31,841 nt of DNA from Mucidula mucida. Lineage: Eukaryota; Basidiomycota; Agaricomycetes; Agaricales; Physalacriaceae. The notes below the pieces were generated by a model. That model was not told the origin of the DNA. It worked only from the letters and a program-made list of their open reading frames with translations, and ran no database searches. Location: the NCBI GenBank assembly GCA_015501055.1, contig JADNYV010000399.1:1-31841 (forward strand), in the 5' to 3' direction. Position 1 is the stretch's first letter, and each line of letters opens with the position of its first letter. Shown here one piece after another: positions 21,525 to 30,911 of this stretch. The position numbers were made by a program, and so were the translations under genes.

Positions 21525-23243
21525 TTAATCTACATATCTGTAAGAGATCCGGATCGCCATGCCCTTGTCCGTAAATGCCTTGAACAGGGCTGTGTGCTCG
21601 TCCTTCTTGATATCCTCTTCGCTCTGCTTGGTCTGTACATCAATGTCCACTTCTACAAGCGTCGCAATTCCAGACGTCTTCGCTTGAGCTGTAGATCGTG
21701 ACTGAATCATCCGTTTCACAGCCTTCAGCTGCCGTGGAAGCACGGAAACCTTGAGGACCGTCAATGCTGGTACATGATAGGCTGAGGCACCCTTGGGCTT
21801 CTTAGAAAGAAAGTCCAGAATCGGCGTTGGAATGGGTGCACCGCGTCCGACTGCGTCATCAGCAGAAAAGTTGAGCCGGAGGGTTGTGAGGTTGCTTTGA
21901 GCTGTAAGCAGTGCCACAAGGTGTTGCTCATCAACCAGGCAATGACAAAATCCAAGCTCCGTCAACATACAATGGGAGCGTAGAAGAAATGAGAGGTTAC
22001 TTGGACGGGGCCAACAAAGGGGCTTGTACTTGACCCTAAAAGAGAGGGAACGGAGAGCGGGGAGGGTCAGATGTTCGAAGACGGCATCATTTTCCTCTGC
22101 CGTTACAGAAGGAAGGTGGAATGTCGACAGGAGCGTATGGGTAACGACACGAAGGGTCCCGACAGAAGGTGTAATGGAGATCTTCGCGAGCTTGAATGTC
22201 TCAAGCAGTGGCGCGCGATCGAGGACATCCAACACTTGTGCGAGCGGTATGGCAGACCAGTGGGCGAGAAGGTGGAGGCTGCGCAGGCAATGTCCTGCAG
22301 CGGATGTACCAGTGAACCATTGATCAATGTTCCTTGCTGTCGTGGCTAACACCTCTACATTCGGTATTGCGGAGACAATCCTTCGCCCGAACACTTCGTC
22401 GCTAACATCAACTCGGGCGGTATGGACTCCGTCTGTATGAAGAATATCGACATTGCCCATGAAGGATCTGAAGTCTTCACTGAGTCTTTGCGAATCGTCG
22501 ATATGGAGGGAAATGGTGTCTGCTCGTGGGAATAAGCGAATGAAGGTCTTCAGCGAGGATATTGTGTCGTCGTGATTGCCCGGGGCAATGCTACCATAAT
22601 CGTCGTAATGAAACAGTAGTTGCAAAGGCAGCGAAGAGGTTCGCTTTATTCTGCCTTCCAGCACCTCCCAATATGCAGTCCGCTCTTGAGGCGACCCAGA
22701 TATCATAGGATGGGCAAATGACTTTTCTTCTTCGTCATATTCCTTGTGGTGATAGAAGTGTTCGCCTGAACCAATCAAAGGGATAGTGGTCCACAGACGA
22801 GGATCAGCCAAAGCCGTAGTGCGCCATCGACGGCAGACCTGTAGGATACGAGCACGGATCCTGTAGGAGGCAACAATCTCTTTGAAAACAGTTCCCTGCG
22901 TGGGTTGGGAAATGGCGATGTAATGAAGGAAAATCTCGCTCAGGACCTCCCCTGGCAGGGCGCGGACGGGGGTATAGGCAAGGAGGGATTTATGAGTCTC
23001 AATAGAGGAGCGCAGACGCGTCTTCTCGGCGACTGCTTCCGAAATGAGTCGTTCAACAACTGCTAGCTCGTCTTTGAGGCGACGTTGGCGCGATTCGAGC
23101 ACGGAGAGATCTGCCTCTACCAAACAAAGAGCTTTTTCATCCGACAGTTGTGACTCGGCGATTTTCTGCATTGTTTGATCGTCACAAAGAAAGTTGGCCG
23201 GCACGACGTCCGTGATACGAGAAGCATTTTGGAAAGAGTTCAT
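21525..23243 (-). CDS. F-box-like protein with LRR-type C-terminus, copy 2 (572 aa)
   Basis: The start at ATG 23243 (MNSFQNASRITDVV) is the position conserved in the paralogues. The frame is open upstream to 23354, but this crosses a putative 50-bp intron (23300-23251, GTAAGC...AAAAAG), so the longer version is unlikely. It has an N-terminal coiled coil, an F-box-like domain (RALPGEVLSEIF; CRRWRTTALADPRLW) and Leu-rich blocks to a C-terminus MAIRISYRYVD. The central acidic loop is short (YDEEEKSF). It carries a small insertion relative to copy 1 (VGRGAPIPTPILDFL). There is no disabling change. The expected role is an SCF ubiquitin-ligase receptor. Confidence 0.88.
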   Translation of the reverse strand: MNSFQNASRITDVVPANFLCDDQTMQKIAESQLSDEKALCLVEADLSVLESRQRRLKDELAVVERLISEAVAEKTRLRSSIETHKSLLAYTPVRALPGEVLSEIFLHYIAISQPTQGTVFKEIVASYRIRARILQVCRRWRTTALADPRLWTTIPLIGSGEHFYHHKEYDEEEKSFAHPMISGSPQERTAYWEVLEGRIKRTSSLPLQLLFHYDDYGSIAPGNHDDTISSLKTFIRLFPRADTISLHIDDSQRLSEDFRSFMGNVDILHTDGVHTARVDVSDEVFGRRIVSAIPNVEVLATTARNIDQWFTGTSAAGHCLRSLHLLAHWSAIPLAQVLDVLDRAPLLETFKLAKISITPSVGTLRVVTHTLLSTFHLPSVTAEENDAVFEHLTLPALRSLSFRVKYKPLCWPRPSNLSFLLRSHCMLTELGFCHCLVDEQHLVALLTAQSNLTTLRLNFSADDAVGRGAPIPTPILDFLSKKPKGASAYHVPALTVLKVSVLPRQLKAVKRMIQSRSTAQAKTSGIATLVEVDIDVQTKQSEEDIKKDEHTALFKAFTDKGMAIRISYRYVD

Positions 23244-23250
23244 CGCAATG

Positions 23251-23300
23251 CTTTTTACGTTACAGTCAGAAGATTCCACGAAGCAGAGAATGATGCTTAC
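23251..23300 (-). other. Putative 5'-UTR intron of F-box-like copy 2
   Basis: GTAAGC (23300-23295) to AAAAAG (ending 23251), 50 bp, with a CTGAC branch-like motif (TTCTGACTG). The placement and length match copies 1 and 4. Confidence 0.5.
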
Positions 23301-24120
23301 ATTTATCGGAAGAAGGTGGTGTGGTGCTGAAGAGAGTCCGTCAAGGGCGTCCATTGTCAGTCATCGGATCGTCGTGCCGCCATGCCGGTCATTGTTTAAT
23401 TAATTTTGCTACCTTTGCATTTTCGCTTTCGAGGAAGATGGTTGTCGCGCTCATTTTTGTGTGTTCTGCCCAGAAATTCTCCCATAGCTTGCGCTATCAT
23501 TGGTCTGCAGCATTATTTGCCGTGTCCGCGTAACGTGCGCGCCCGTGTGGTCAAACCAAGCGAAGCTACGTCTACCATTGTACGATGATCACCTCTCTAC
23601 ATTAGCTGGGGTATTTCTGGTCTACTGGGCACCTCTTGATTCGCATCCCAAAGTAAGTTAATACTATCTTAACCCCGCACCGATTTCATTTTCATCCTAG
23701 TTCCATTGTTATCAAAGAGTCTACTACTGCGCGGCTCGAATTGTAGCTCGTATCCAGTTCTACTGCCGATTGAAGGGCAAACACTCTTTCCTCCTTAGAT
23801 GAATGACCATCTCCCGGTTGTAACTTTGGCTGGCAAGAACTCGTCTACAAGTCCCACTCACTCTGCTGTTCCTCATGACATGATGGCTTTCTACCGATGT
23901 ATAAAGTTCAACCTTCAATGTCTTCAGTGCTCTCCGCCAATAATCGTTATCGCAGAACGACCTGCCAGCGAGAGAGCCATTTTGGATGCACCGCGGAAGA
24001 CCGTCTGATCTGTGCTCAAAGGTCTCTCTGCTTCCCCTCTGTTCGACTTGAATGGGCATGGTACAAAAACAAGCAATTTTAATCAAAGCGGACGTGATAA
24101 CAACGATTTAAATACGTTGT
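23301..24120. other. Duplicated upstream flank of F-box copy 2 and spacer before copy 3
   Basis: About 23500-23650 resembles 29215-29390: TTGGTCTGCA, then GGTCAAA-AGCGAAG-TACGTC and ACAATGATCACCTC-like blocks. The duplicated unit therefore includes promoter-side DNA. 23650-24120 has no supported gene. Near 24040-24100 it resembles the 3' flanks of the other copies (GAATGGGCATGGT). Confidence 0.5.
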
Positions 24121-25826
24121 TTAGTATATATATCTGTAAGAAATCCGAATCTCCAAGCCCTTGTTCATAAGTGCCTTGAATAGCGCTGTGTGCTCGTCCT
24201 TCTTGATATCATCTCCCCTCTGCTTTGTCTGTACTTTGATATCCACTTCTCTGAGCGTCGCGATGCCGGACTTCTTCGCTTGAGCTGCAGATCGTGACTG
24301 GATCAGCCGTTTCACCGCCTTCAGCTGCCGAGGAAGTACGGAAACCCCGAGGCTTGTCAACGCTGGTAAAGGACAATCTGAGGCATTTGTAGACAGAAGT
24401 TCCAAAAGTGGCGTTGGAATGCCATCAGCGAACAAGTGGAGCTGGAGGGTGGTGAGTTGGCTCTGAGCTGTGAGCAGTGCCACAAGGCGTTGCTCATCGA
24501 CCATGCATCCACGGAATGCAAGCTCCGTCAACGTACAACCAGACCGCTGAAGAAATGAGAGGATACTTGAACGGGGCCAGAGCTGCTTTTCGCCGCAAAT
24601 GAGAGGGATCGGAGAGCGGGGAGCGTCAGATATTCGAAGAGTGCATCGTTTGCCGCATTTGTGACATGAGGTGAAAGGGAGAGCGTCGAAAGGAGCGTAT
24701 GGGTAATGGTACGAAGGGTGCCGACAGCAGGAGTAATGGAGATGCGAGCAACTTTCAGTGTCTCGAGCAGCGGCGCGCGTTCTAGAAGATCCAACACTTG
24801 TGCAAGCGGTATGGCAGACCATTGGTCAAGGAGGTGCAGACTGCGTAGGCGATGTCCTGCAGTGGATGTACCAGAGAACCACTGATCAATGTTCCGTGCT
24901 ATCGTGGCTAACACCTCTACATTCGGTAGTGCGGAGACAATTCTTCGCCCGAATACTCCGTCGGCAACGTCAACCCGGGCGGTGTGGACTCCGTCGGTAT
25001 GGGAATGTCGATATTGCCCATGAAGGATCTGAAGTCTTCACTGTGTGCTTCAATATGGAGGGAAATGGTGTCTGCTCGTGGGAACAAGCGAATAAAGGTC
25101 TTCAGCGAGGCAATTGTATCGTCGCGATTGCCGATGCTACCATAATCGTTGTAATGGAAGAGTAGTTGCAAAGGCAGCAAAGATGTTCGCTGTAATCTGC
25201 CTTCCAGCAGCTTCCAATATGCAGTCCGCTCTTGAGGCGACCCAGATATCATAGGATGGGTGAATGACCTTTCTTCTTCGTCATCCGTGCCTTCCTCGTC
25301 ATCCGTACCTTCCTCGCCGTCCGTACTTTCCTCGTCGTCATCGAAGTGTTCGCCTGAACCAATCAAAGGGATAGTGGTCCACAGACGAGCATCAGCCAAG
25401 CCGTAGTACGCCACCGACGGCAGACCTGAAGGATGCGAGCACGGATGCTGTAGCAGGCAACAATTTCTTTGAAAACAGATCCCCGCGTGGGTTGGGAAAC
25501 GGCGATGTAATGAAGGAGAATCTCGCTCAGGACCTCCACTGGGAGGCGCGGGCGGGGGCATAGGCAAGGAGGGATTTATGAGTCTCAATAGAGGAGCGGA
25601 GACGCGTCTGCTCGGCGACTGCCTCTGAAATGAGTCGTTCGACGCTTGCCAGCTCGTCTTTGAGACGCTGTTGGCGCGACGCGAGCACGGAAAGATTCGC
25701 CTCTAGCAAGATAGAGCTTTTCATCCGACAATTGTGACTCGGCAATTTTCTGGATTGTTTGATTGTCGTAAAGAAAGTTGGCCGGCACGAGTCCGTGATG
25801 CGAGAAGCATTCTGTTGAGAGTTCAT
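24121..25826 (-). pseudogene. F-box-like gene copy 3, multiply frameshifted
   Basis: Homology to copies 1, 2 and 4 runs from ATG 25826 (MNSQQNASRITD) to the C-terminal ISYRYIY at 24121, but the reading frame changes repeatedly. It breaks after SRITD, near the start of the coiled coil, in the F-box (APARASQW in place of VRALPGE), after CRRWR (one T missing in GGCTTGGCTGAT), before the PHTDGVHTARV block, and near 24590. A central acidic loop is expanded by short repeats. The conserved 50-bp upstream intron is not present, so the copy also lost its 5' region. Confidence 0.9.
25268..25342 (-). repeat. Short tandem repeats coding an acidic loop in F-box copy 3
   Basis: Imperfect units of about 18 bp (CTTCCTCGTCATCCGTAC type) encode repeated EEGTDD-like blocks. 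Copy 4 has one such unit (DDEEGTDDKEE) and copies 1 and 2 have only YDEEEKSF at this place. Confidence 0.75.
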
Positions 25827-26611
25827 CGTAATGTCTACGTGTGTACGTCAGGTGTGTTCAGGCAGGCGGGAGTTCGAGCTGACCTTTACTGCAGTGATAT
25901 ACGTTGTGGTTCAGGAAGAGAGGTCCCGTTGGCAATAAACTCGATCACATGACCAATGTGTCATCTCGGCCGCAATACCTCGGGCCACTGTACATTCTAA
26001 GCCGAATCAACTTGAAACTGGTTTAGTCGTATACTGAATGCATCACAATTCTTATCATTCCAAGTCATGGCAACGCTTACGGGCCAAAGTCATCGTGTCT
26101 CTCAGCGGTCCGGGATCCGTAGCTCTCCTTTCATCCATGATGCGGGTTGACGAGGATCCAATCGGCTCCGGTAAAGTCTAGGAGGAAGCCGTCGCATATG
26201 ATAGGCCTCCAGGACATACGTTCACAATGAGGCGTGTAGCTGCTTATATCTTCGTGTGCCGTTTTGAATAAATGTTTTTATCCAAGCTCAAGGATGTCGT
26301 CCCCACATAGCACAGTTCTAGAATGGCTTCTGAATGGCTTGAAGCAGAACGAGGGAAAGTGGTCATGGGAGCCTTCAGGACAAAACAGTGCCGTTATGCT
26401 CACCAGTGACTAAAACAGTGGCGCGCGACGCGGACTTGGTGAGCCGCTCAGATGTCATCGACAGGTGCCGCGGCCATCACTGCTCCCAATAAATAGGATA
26501 TCATCATGGTACTCCTCCGCCTTCACCGACTAAGATCGTCGCGCGGCTCGCCTCTACCGCTGTCGACCGCAGCGCCATTACTTACTGACACCTGTTACTG
26601 CAACTCTACCG
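25827..26611. other. Intergenic region between F-box copies 3 and 4
   Basis: There is no recognised gene. A plus-strand frame at 26506-26739 is Ser/Thr/Pro-rich without motifs. The nearby frame containing PPPSPTKIVARLASTAVDRS may be the eroded 5' part of the remnant ORF that follows. Confidence 0.35.
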
Positions 26612-26612
26612 C

Positions 26613-26957
26613 CATTGACTACGACTCGCCCACTATCACTACCAAACGTGCGCCACCCATCCATTTCTCCGCCTGCTACTCAATATACTTATCCTCAACC
26701 AGGCTTCTGCCGCCACAACTCGAACAGAGCCTATCATAAAATCCAGTGTCCCAATCGTGTTCGAGGCCCTGCAGCAGCGCGAACAGCATAATGAGACGTC
26801 AGAGAGGAAGCTGACGGCGCTGAAACGACGGCTGGATTATGAGGAGGTATTTAGGGCGCCGATGAACAGCGTGGAGAGCCCGGGACTAGAACCTGACCGC
26901 GGATCCAGGGAGCAAGCGCCAAGGTTAAAGGACGCAGTCAACGCCGAGTCACCGTAA
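26613..26957 (+). pseudogene. Remnant ORF with charged helical C-terminus
   Basis: The plus frame is open from after a TGA near 26610 to TAA 26957 and has no convincing start codon. It contains ATTRTEPIIKSSVPIVFEAL, then QQREQHNETSERKLTALKRR and LDYEEVF, a charged heptad-like segment. I do not recognise the family. It is the 3' end of some gene. A decayed second copy is at 21228-21424, both placed just past the 3' end of an F-box-like gene on the other strand. Confidence 0.45.
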
Positions 26958-27071
26958 ACTAGGAAAAGATGTCGTCTAGAGAATCTCGCGCTCTTCCACT
27001 CCAATGGGCATGATTTAAAATAGGCAATGAATATGACAGCGCGCGTTATAACTAAGATCTAAATACACTGC

Positions 27072-28790
27072 TCAACGTACATATCTGTAAGAAATCCGAA
27101 TTTTCAAGCCCTTGTCCACGAGTGCCTTGAATAGGGAGATGTGCTCGTCCTTCTTCGTGTAATCCCCCCTCTGCCAACTTATCTGTACTTCAATGTCGAT
27201 TTCTCTGAGCATCGCAATGCCGAACGTCTTCGCAGATCGTGACTGGATGAGCCGTTTCACCGCCTTCAGCTGCCGCGGAAGTACGGAAACCCTGAGGACC
27301 GTCAACGCTGGTAAAGGAAACTCTGAGGCGCCCTTGGGCTTGGCAGAAAGAAATTCCAGTATTCGCATGGGAATGGGTGCACCGTCTCCTTCGCCATCAG
27401 CGAAAAAGTTGAGCTGGAGGGTGGTGAGTTGACTCTGAGCTGCGAGCAGCGCCACAAGGCGTTGCTCATCGACCCGGCATCCACGAAATGCAAGCTCCGT
27501 CAACATACAACCAGACCGCTGAAGGAATGAGAGGTTACTTGAACAGGGCCAGAGCTCCTTGTCCCCGCTAAACAAGAGGGATCGGAGAGCGGGGAGCGTC
27601 ATATGTTCGAAGAGTGCGTCGTTTTCGTCCTTCGTGACATGACGTGAAAGGTAGAATGTCGAAAGAATCGTATGGGTGACGGCACGAAGACTTCCGACCG
27701 AAGGAGTATCGGAGATATCAGCAACTTTTAGTGTCTCAAGCAGCGGCGCGCGATCTAGGAGATCCAACACTTGTGCAAGCGGTATGGCGGCCCAGTGGTT
27801 CAGATAATGGAGGAGGTGCAGACTGCGTAGGCAATGTCCTGCAGTGGATGTACCAGAGAACCACTGATCAATGTTCCGTGCTATCGTGGCTAACACCTCT
27901 ACATTCGGTATTGCGGACACAATTCTTCGCCCGAACACTTCGTCGCTAACATCAACTCGGGCGGTGTGGACTCCGTCTGTATAGGAAATATCGGTGTTGG
28001 CCATGATGGATCTGAAGTCTTCACTGAGCCTCTGTGAAGCTTCGATATGGATGGAAATGGTGTCTGCTCGTGGGAACAAGCGAATGAAGGTCTTCAGCGA
28101 GGAAATTGTGTCGTCGCAAGCGCCGCCGATGCTACCATAGTCGTTGAAATGAAAAAGTAGTTGCAAAGGCAGCGAAGATGTTCGCTGTATTCTGCCTTCC
28201 AGCAGCTTCCAATATGCAGTCCGCTCTTGAGGCGACCCAGATATCATAGGATGGGCGAATGTCTTTTCTTCTTTGTCATCCGTACCTTCCTCGTCGTCAT
28301 AGAAGCGTTCGCCTGAACCTATCAAAGGGATAGTGGTCCACAGACGAGGATCACCCAAAGCCGTAGTGCGCCACCGACGGCAGACCTGAAGGATCCGCGC
28401 ACGCATGCTGTAGGAGGCAACAATCTCTTTGAAAACAGACCCCCGCGTGGGTTGGGAAATGGCAATGTAATGAAGGAAAATCTCGCTCAGGACCTCCCCT
28501 GGCAGGGCGCGGACGGGGGTATAGGCAAGGAGGGATTTATGAGTCTCAACAGAGGAGCGTAGACGCGTCTGCTCGGCGACCGCCTCCGAAATGAGTCGTT
28601 CGACGCTTCCCAGCTCGTCCTTGAGACGCTGTCGGCGCGATTTGAGCACGGAAATATTGGCTTCTAACAAAGCTAGAGCTTTTTCATCCGACAGCTGGGA
28701 CTCGGCAATTTTTTGCATAGTTTGATTGTCGCAAAGAAAGTTGGCGGGTACAACGTCCGTGATGCGAGAAGCATCCTGGTGAGAATTCAT
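27072..28790 (-). CDS. F-box-like protein with LRR-type C-terminus, copy 4 (572 aa)
   Basis: ATG 28790 (MNSHQDASRITDVV) to stop at 27072, uninterrupted. The coiled coil spans about residues 38-88. The F-box-like domain has PVRALPGEVLSEIFLHYI and CRRWRTTALGDPRLWTTI. One acidic repeat unit (EEGTDDKEEK) lies after the domain. The C-terminal Leu-rich blocks include LRSLHLLHYLNHW, which is three residues longer than in the other copies, and LLETLKVADIS. It is intact and probably expressed, given the conserved upstream intron (28848-28799). The expected role is a substrate receptor of an SCF ubiquitin ligase; the substrate is not inferable. Confidence 0.88.
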   Translation of the reverse strand: MNSHQDASRITDVVPANFLCDNQTMQKIAESQLSDEKALALLEANISVLKSRRQRLKDELGSVERLISEAVAEQTRLRSSVETHKSLLAYTPVRALPGEVLSEIFLHYIAISQPTRGSVFKEIVASYSMRARILQVCRRWRTTALGDPRLWTTIPLIGSGERFYDDEEGTDDKEEKTFAHPMISGSPQERTAYWKLLEGRIQRTSSLPLQLLFHFNDYGSIGGACDDTISSLKTFIRLFPRADTISIHIEASQRLSEDFRSIMANTDISYTDGVHTARVDVSDEVFGRRIVSAIPNVEVLATIARNIDQWFSGTSTAGHCLRSLHLLHYLNHWAAIPLAQVLDLLDRAPLLETLKVADISDTPSVGSLRAVTHTILSTFYLSRHVTKDENDALFEHMTLPALRSLLFSGDKELWPCSSNLSFLQRSGCMLTELAFRGCRVDEQRLVALLAAQSQLTTLQLNFFADGEGDGAPIPMRILEFLSAKPKGASEFPLPALTVLRVSVLPRQLKAVKRLIQSRSAKTFGIAMLREIDIEVQISWQRGDYTKKDEHISLFKALVDKGLKIRISYRYVR

Positions 28791-28798
28791 TCTATCGG

Positions 28799-28848
28799 CT
28801 TTCTACACCTCAGTTAGGGGCCTCTATGAAGCGAAAGACGAAGCTTAC
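28799..28848 (-). other. Putative 5'-UTR intron of F-box-like copy 4
   Basis: GTAAGC (28848-28843), a CTAAC branch-like motif, and AAAG ending at 28799 give 50 bp; GTAG four bases earlier is an alternative acceptor. The location matches copies 1 and 2. Confidence 0.55.
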
Positions 28849-29607
28849 ATTGATCGCAAGGAGGCTCCTAGTGGTGGTTCTAAAAAGAGTCGCGTGCCTG
28901 TAATAGCGTCATGTGACCGGTGTGTCCTGCCGACCCCGGCCATTGCTTTGAACTATGCGGCACATCGGTATTTCGGCACTTAGTCTCTAGATTTAGTGGG
29001 ATTTTACAGTCCTTTGGAGCTACGTGTACGATCAAAGGATTGCATTGATTCTCCCTCTGTTACTCTCCTTTCCCCCAGGGCCATATCATAATGTCTCTCA
29101 GGTCTTCGTCTGTTGCAACCGGGAAAGACGATTGTGTTCATTTGTCAGTGTCTTAAACATCGCACCAACTTCTCGCGTCTGTCTATGCATGTTGTGTTCA
29201 TGTGGTGTTCGCTATTCTTGGTCTGCACCATGAGTCACGTCAAACCCAGAATCTCTCGCGCCCCGCTGGTCAAAGGAAGCGAAGTTACGTCAAAATCAAC
29301 TACCCACCCTAGTACAATGATCACCTCCCCAGATTCGTTTTGGTATCTCTAGTGTCTCTCTGGCCACCCTAATATGAAGGCTCGTTTCGAATCCCAAAGG
29401 AAGCTGATATCTCTTTACCGCTCCTAATCCCGCAGACGAGTCCCGGTACGATGAGTGGCGGAAGGAACTGGCCCACCGGGATGCTTTCTTGAAAGAAGAG
29501 TTTGCAAATCAAGGATGATATGAAGGATGTTATAGATTCGAAGGGTATCAACTGTCATTAACTTTGTTGGCCTTGATCACGGGAACCATGTCATCCTCTC
29601 CCCCCCT
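28849..29607. other. Upstream flank of F-box copy 4 and spacer
   Basis: It shares blocks with the flank of copy 2 (23500-23650). A few short plus-strand ORFs (29024-29352) show no domain, and their counterparts near copy 2 are not conserved as proteins. No other gene is seen. Confidence 0.4.
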
Positions 29608-30181
29608 CTATCTCGATGTGTACTTGTCCAAATGGAGCAGGATAAAGGAAGCTAGGATGTAGTCCACCACCGGCATTCCGCAACTCGTGATGACCAAACC
29701 AAGTTCCTCCTCCGATGGCTGCCCATACGCAACCGGGAAGCTCATGCTCACATCATCCGCCCAGCAGAGCGCGACCCCGTATCGTTCATGGTCCCGCCAA
29801 TGAAAACGTCCCAGCGGGGTGTCCATCGCAGTAGCCTTTCTATAAAATATCGTGAGTTCGGTGAAAACATGATCGTTAGACTGGACCGCACATTCCATTC
29901 TCGAAATTCAGCCTTTTCAGAAAGTCTCCGCACATCATTGTTGTCCCTCGCAGCGTAACAGAGGGGGTCCTCCTCTCCAGGAAAGCAATAACCGACTGCA
30001 TTTGTAGATCATATAGTTCGATGGAGTCGCAGGGAGTCCCGTTGTGGGCGATGATGTATGCTGGAATTCCAGTAGAAGCCAGGTTAATGGTAGTGTCGTA
30101 CACGTTTCTATTGCTGAACGTGAACACTGATGGAGGAGTGGGGTTGGCTAGAGTTGTGATACCGCACAGTGAGGGTCCCAT
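29608..30181 (-). CDS. DUF6593-type protein, two exons (173 aa)
   Basis: Exon 1 is 30181-29892 and exon 2 is 29839-29608 (TAG), joined by a 52-bp GTGCGG...TATAG intron. The total of 522 nt stays in frame. An in-frame ATG at 30238 is an alternative start. The protein begins PSVFTFSNRNVYDTTI, then PAYIIAHNG, SVTLRGTTMMCGDFLKR, LGRFHWRDHERYG, and ends DYILASFILLHLDK. That succession (FTFSN...T-I, Y-x-I, L-R-G, a W core, and a hydrophobic C-terminal strand) is typical of the DUF6593 family, which is abundant and uncharacterised in basidiomycetes. No catalytic role is known. The 52-bp intron size agrees with the PRP4 introns. Confidence 0.65.
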
Positions 30182-30626
30182 GGTAGCGAGCGCGTATCGT
30201 TCAGCGAGCCCTCTTGTATGCTGCATTTCCAGGACCATATTTCCGGCAGGCCTCGACAACTCCGCGATCTGTGGTTGCCAGCTCTTGCTCGACGTCCCTG
30301 CGATCAGCAGCTCCGGGAAACAGGGAGATACGGTCTTAATACCAAAGTGGTTTACTCGAGAGAGACAAAAACTGTATTGTATTTTAGTTGCCGAGAAGAC
30401 TGTCGAGAGATACCATGTATGGCACGCCTACTTGGGAAGAGAGTCTGTACAGAAGTGAGCACCAGAAGGACATTATCCCATGTTCTGCCGAACTCCTTGG
30501 TACGTACATAAGATGGATCGGCCATGACCATACGCGCTCCCCGAAGTCGAAAACAAATAGCTGTTGATCGACATTGTTCTGCAGAATCGTACGCGGCCAA
30601 CGGAAATTGAAAACGTACCTGAACCA

Positions 30627-30911
30627 TCAAATGCCCATTGGTGCGATGCGCAGATTCAACTTGCTAAAAGGCCTGAAGGCCACTCCTATTGGCGATGCTT
30701 CCGCCTTGGTTGCGAGTTCGTGTTCGTAGTAGACCAGGCTGACCATGGTGGTAGCCGTTGAAGCTATCACCGAAGCCAGTCCCTGTACACCCAGGGATCC
30801 CCGACCGATAAATCCGATGAACGTGATGGGATTGAAACTGGGATCGATGTCCCTATAGTCAGCATCGGGGCCCACAAGACATTGACGACATTCCCAACCT
30901 TGCTCATGATC
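30627..30911 (-). pseudogene. Possible membrane-protein gene fragment
   Basis: ATG 30911 starts MSKVGNVVNVLWAPMLTIG, a hydrophobic N-terminus, but this frame stops after about 45 codons. A second frame over the same stretch continues with VQGLASVIASTATTMVSLVY, which could be a membrane helix, followed by EHELATKAEASP to a stop at 30627. The two parts look like one gene with a frameshift or an unrecognised splice. I do not recognise the family. It lies upstream of, and on the same strand as, the DUF6593-type gene. Confidence 0.3.

Noticed and set aside
29365..29385. tRNA B-box-like TTTCGAATCCC
   Set aside because: No matching stems or A-box could be placed around it, so no tRNA gene is supported.
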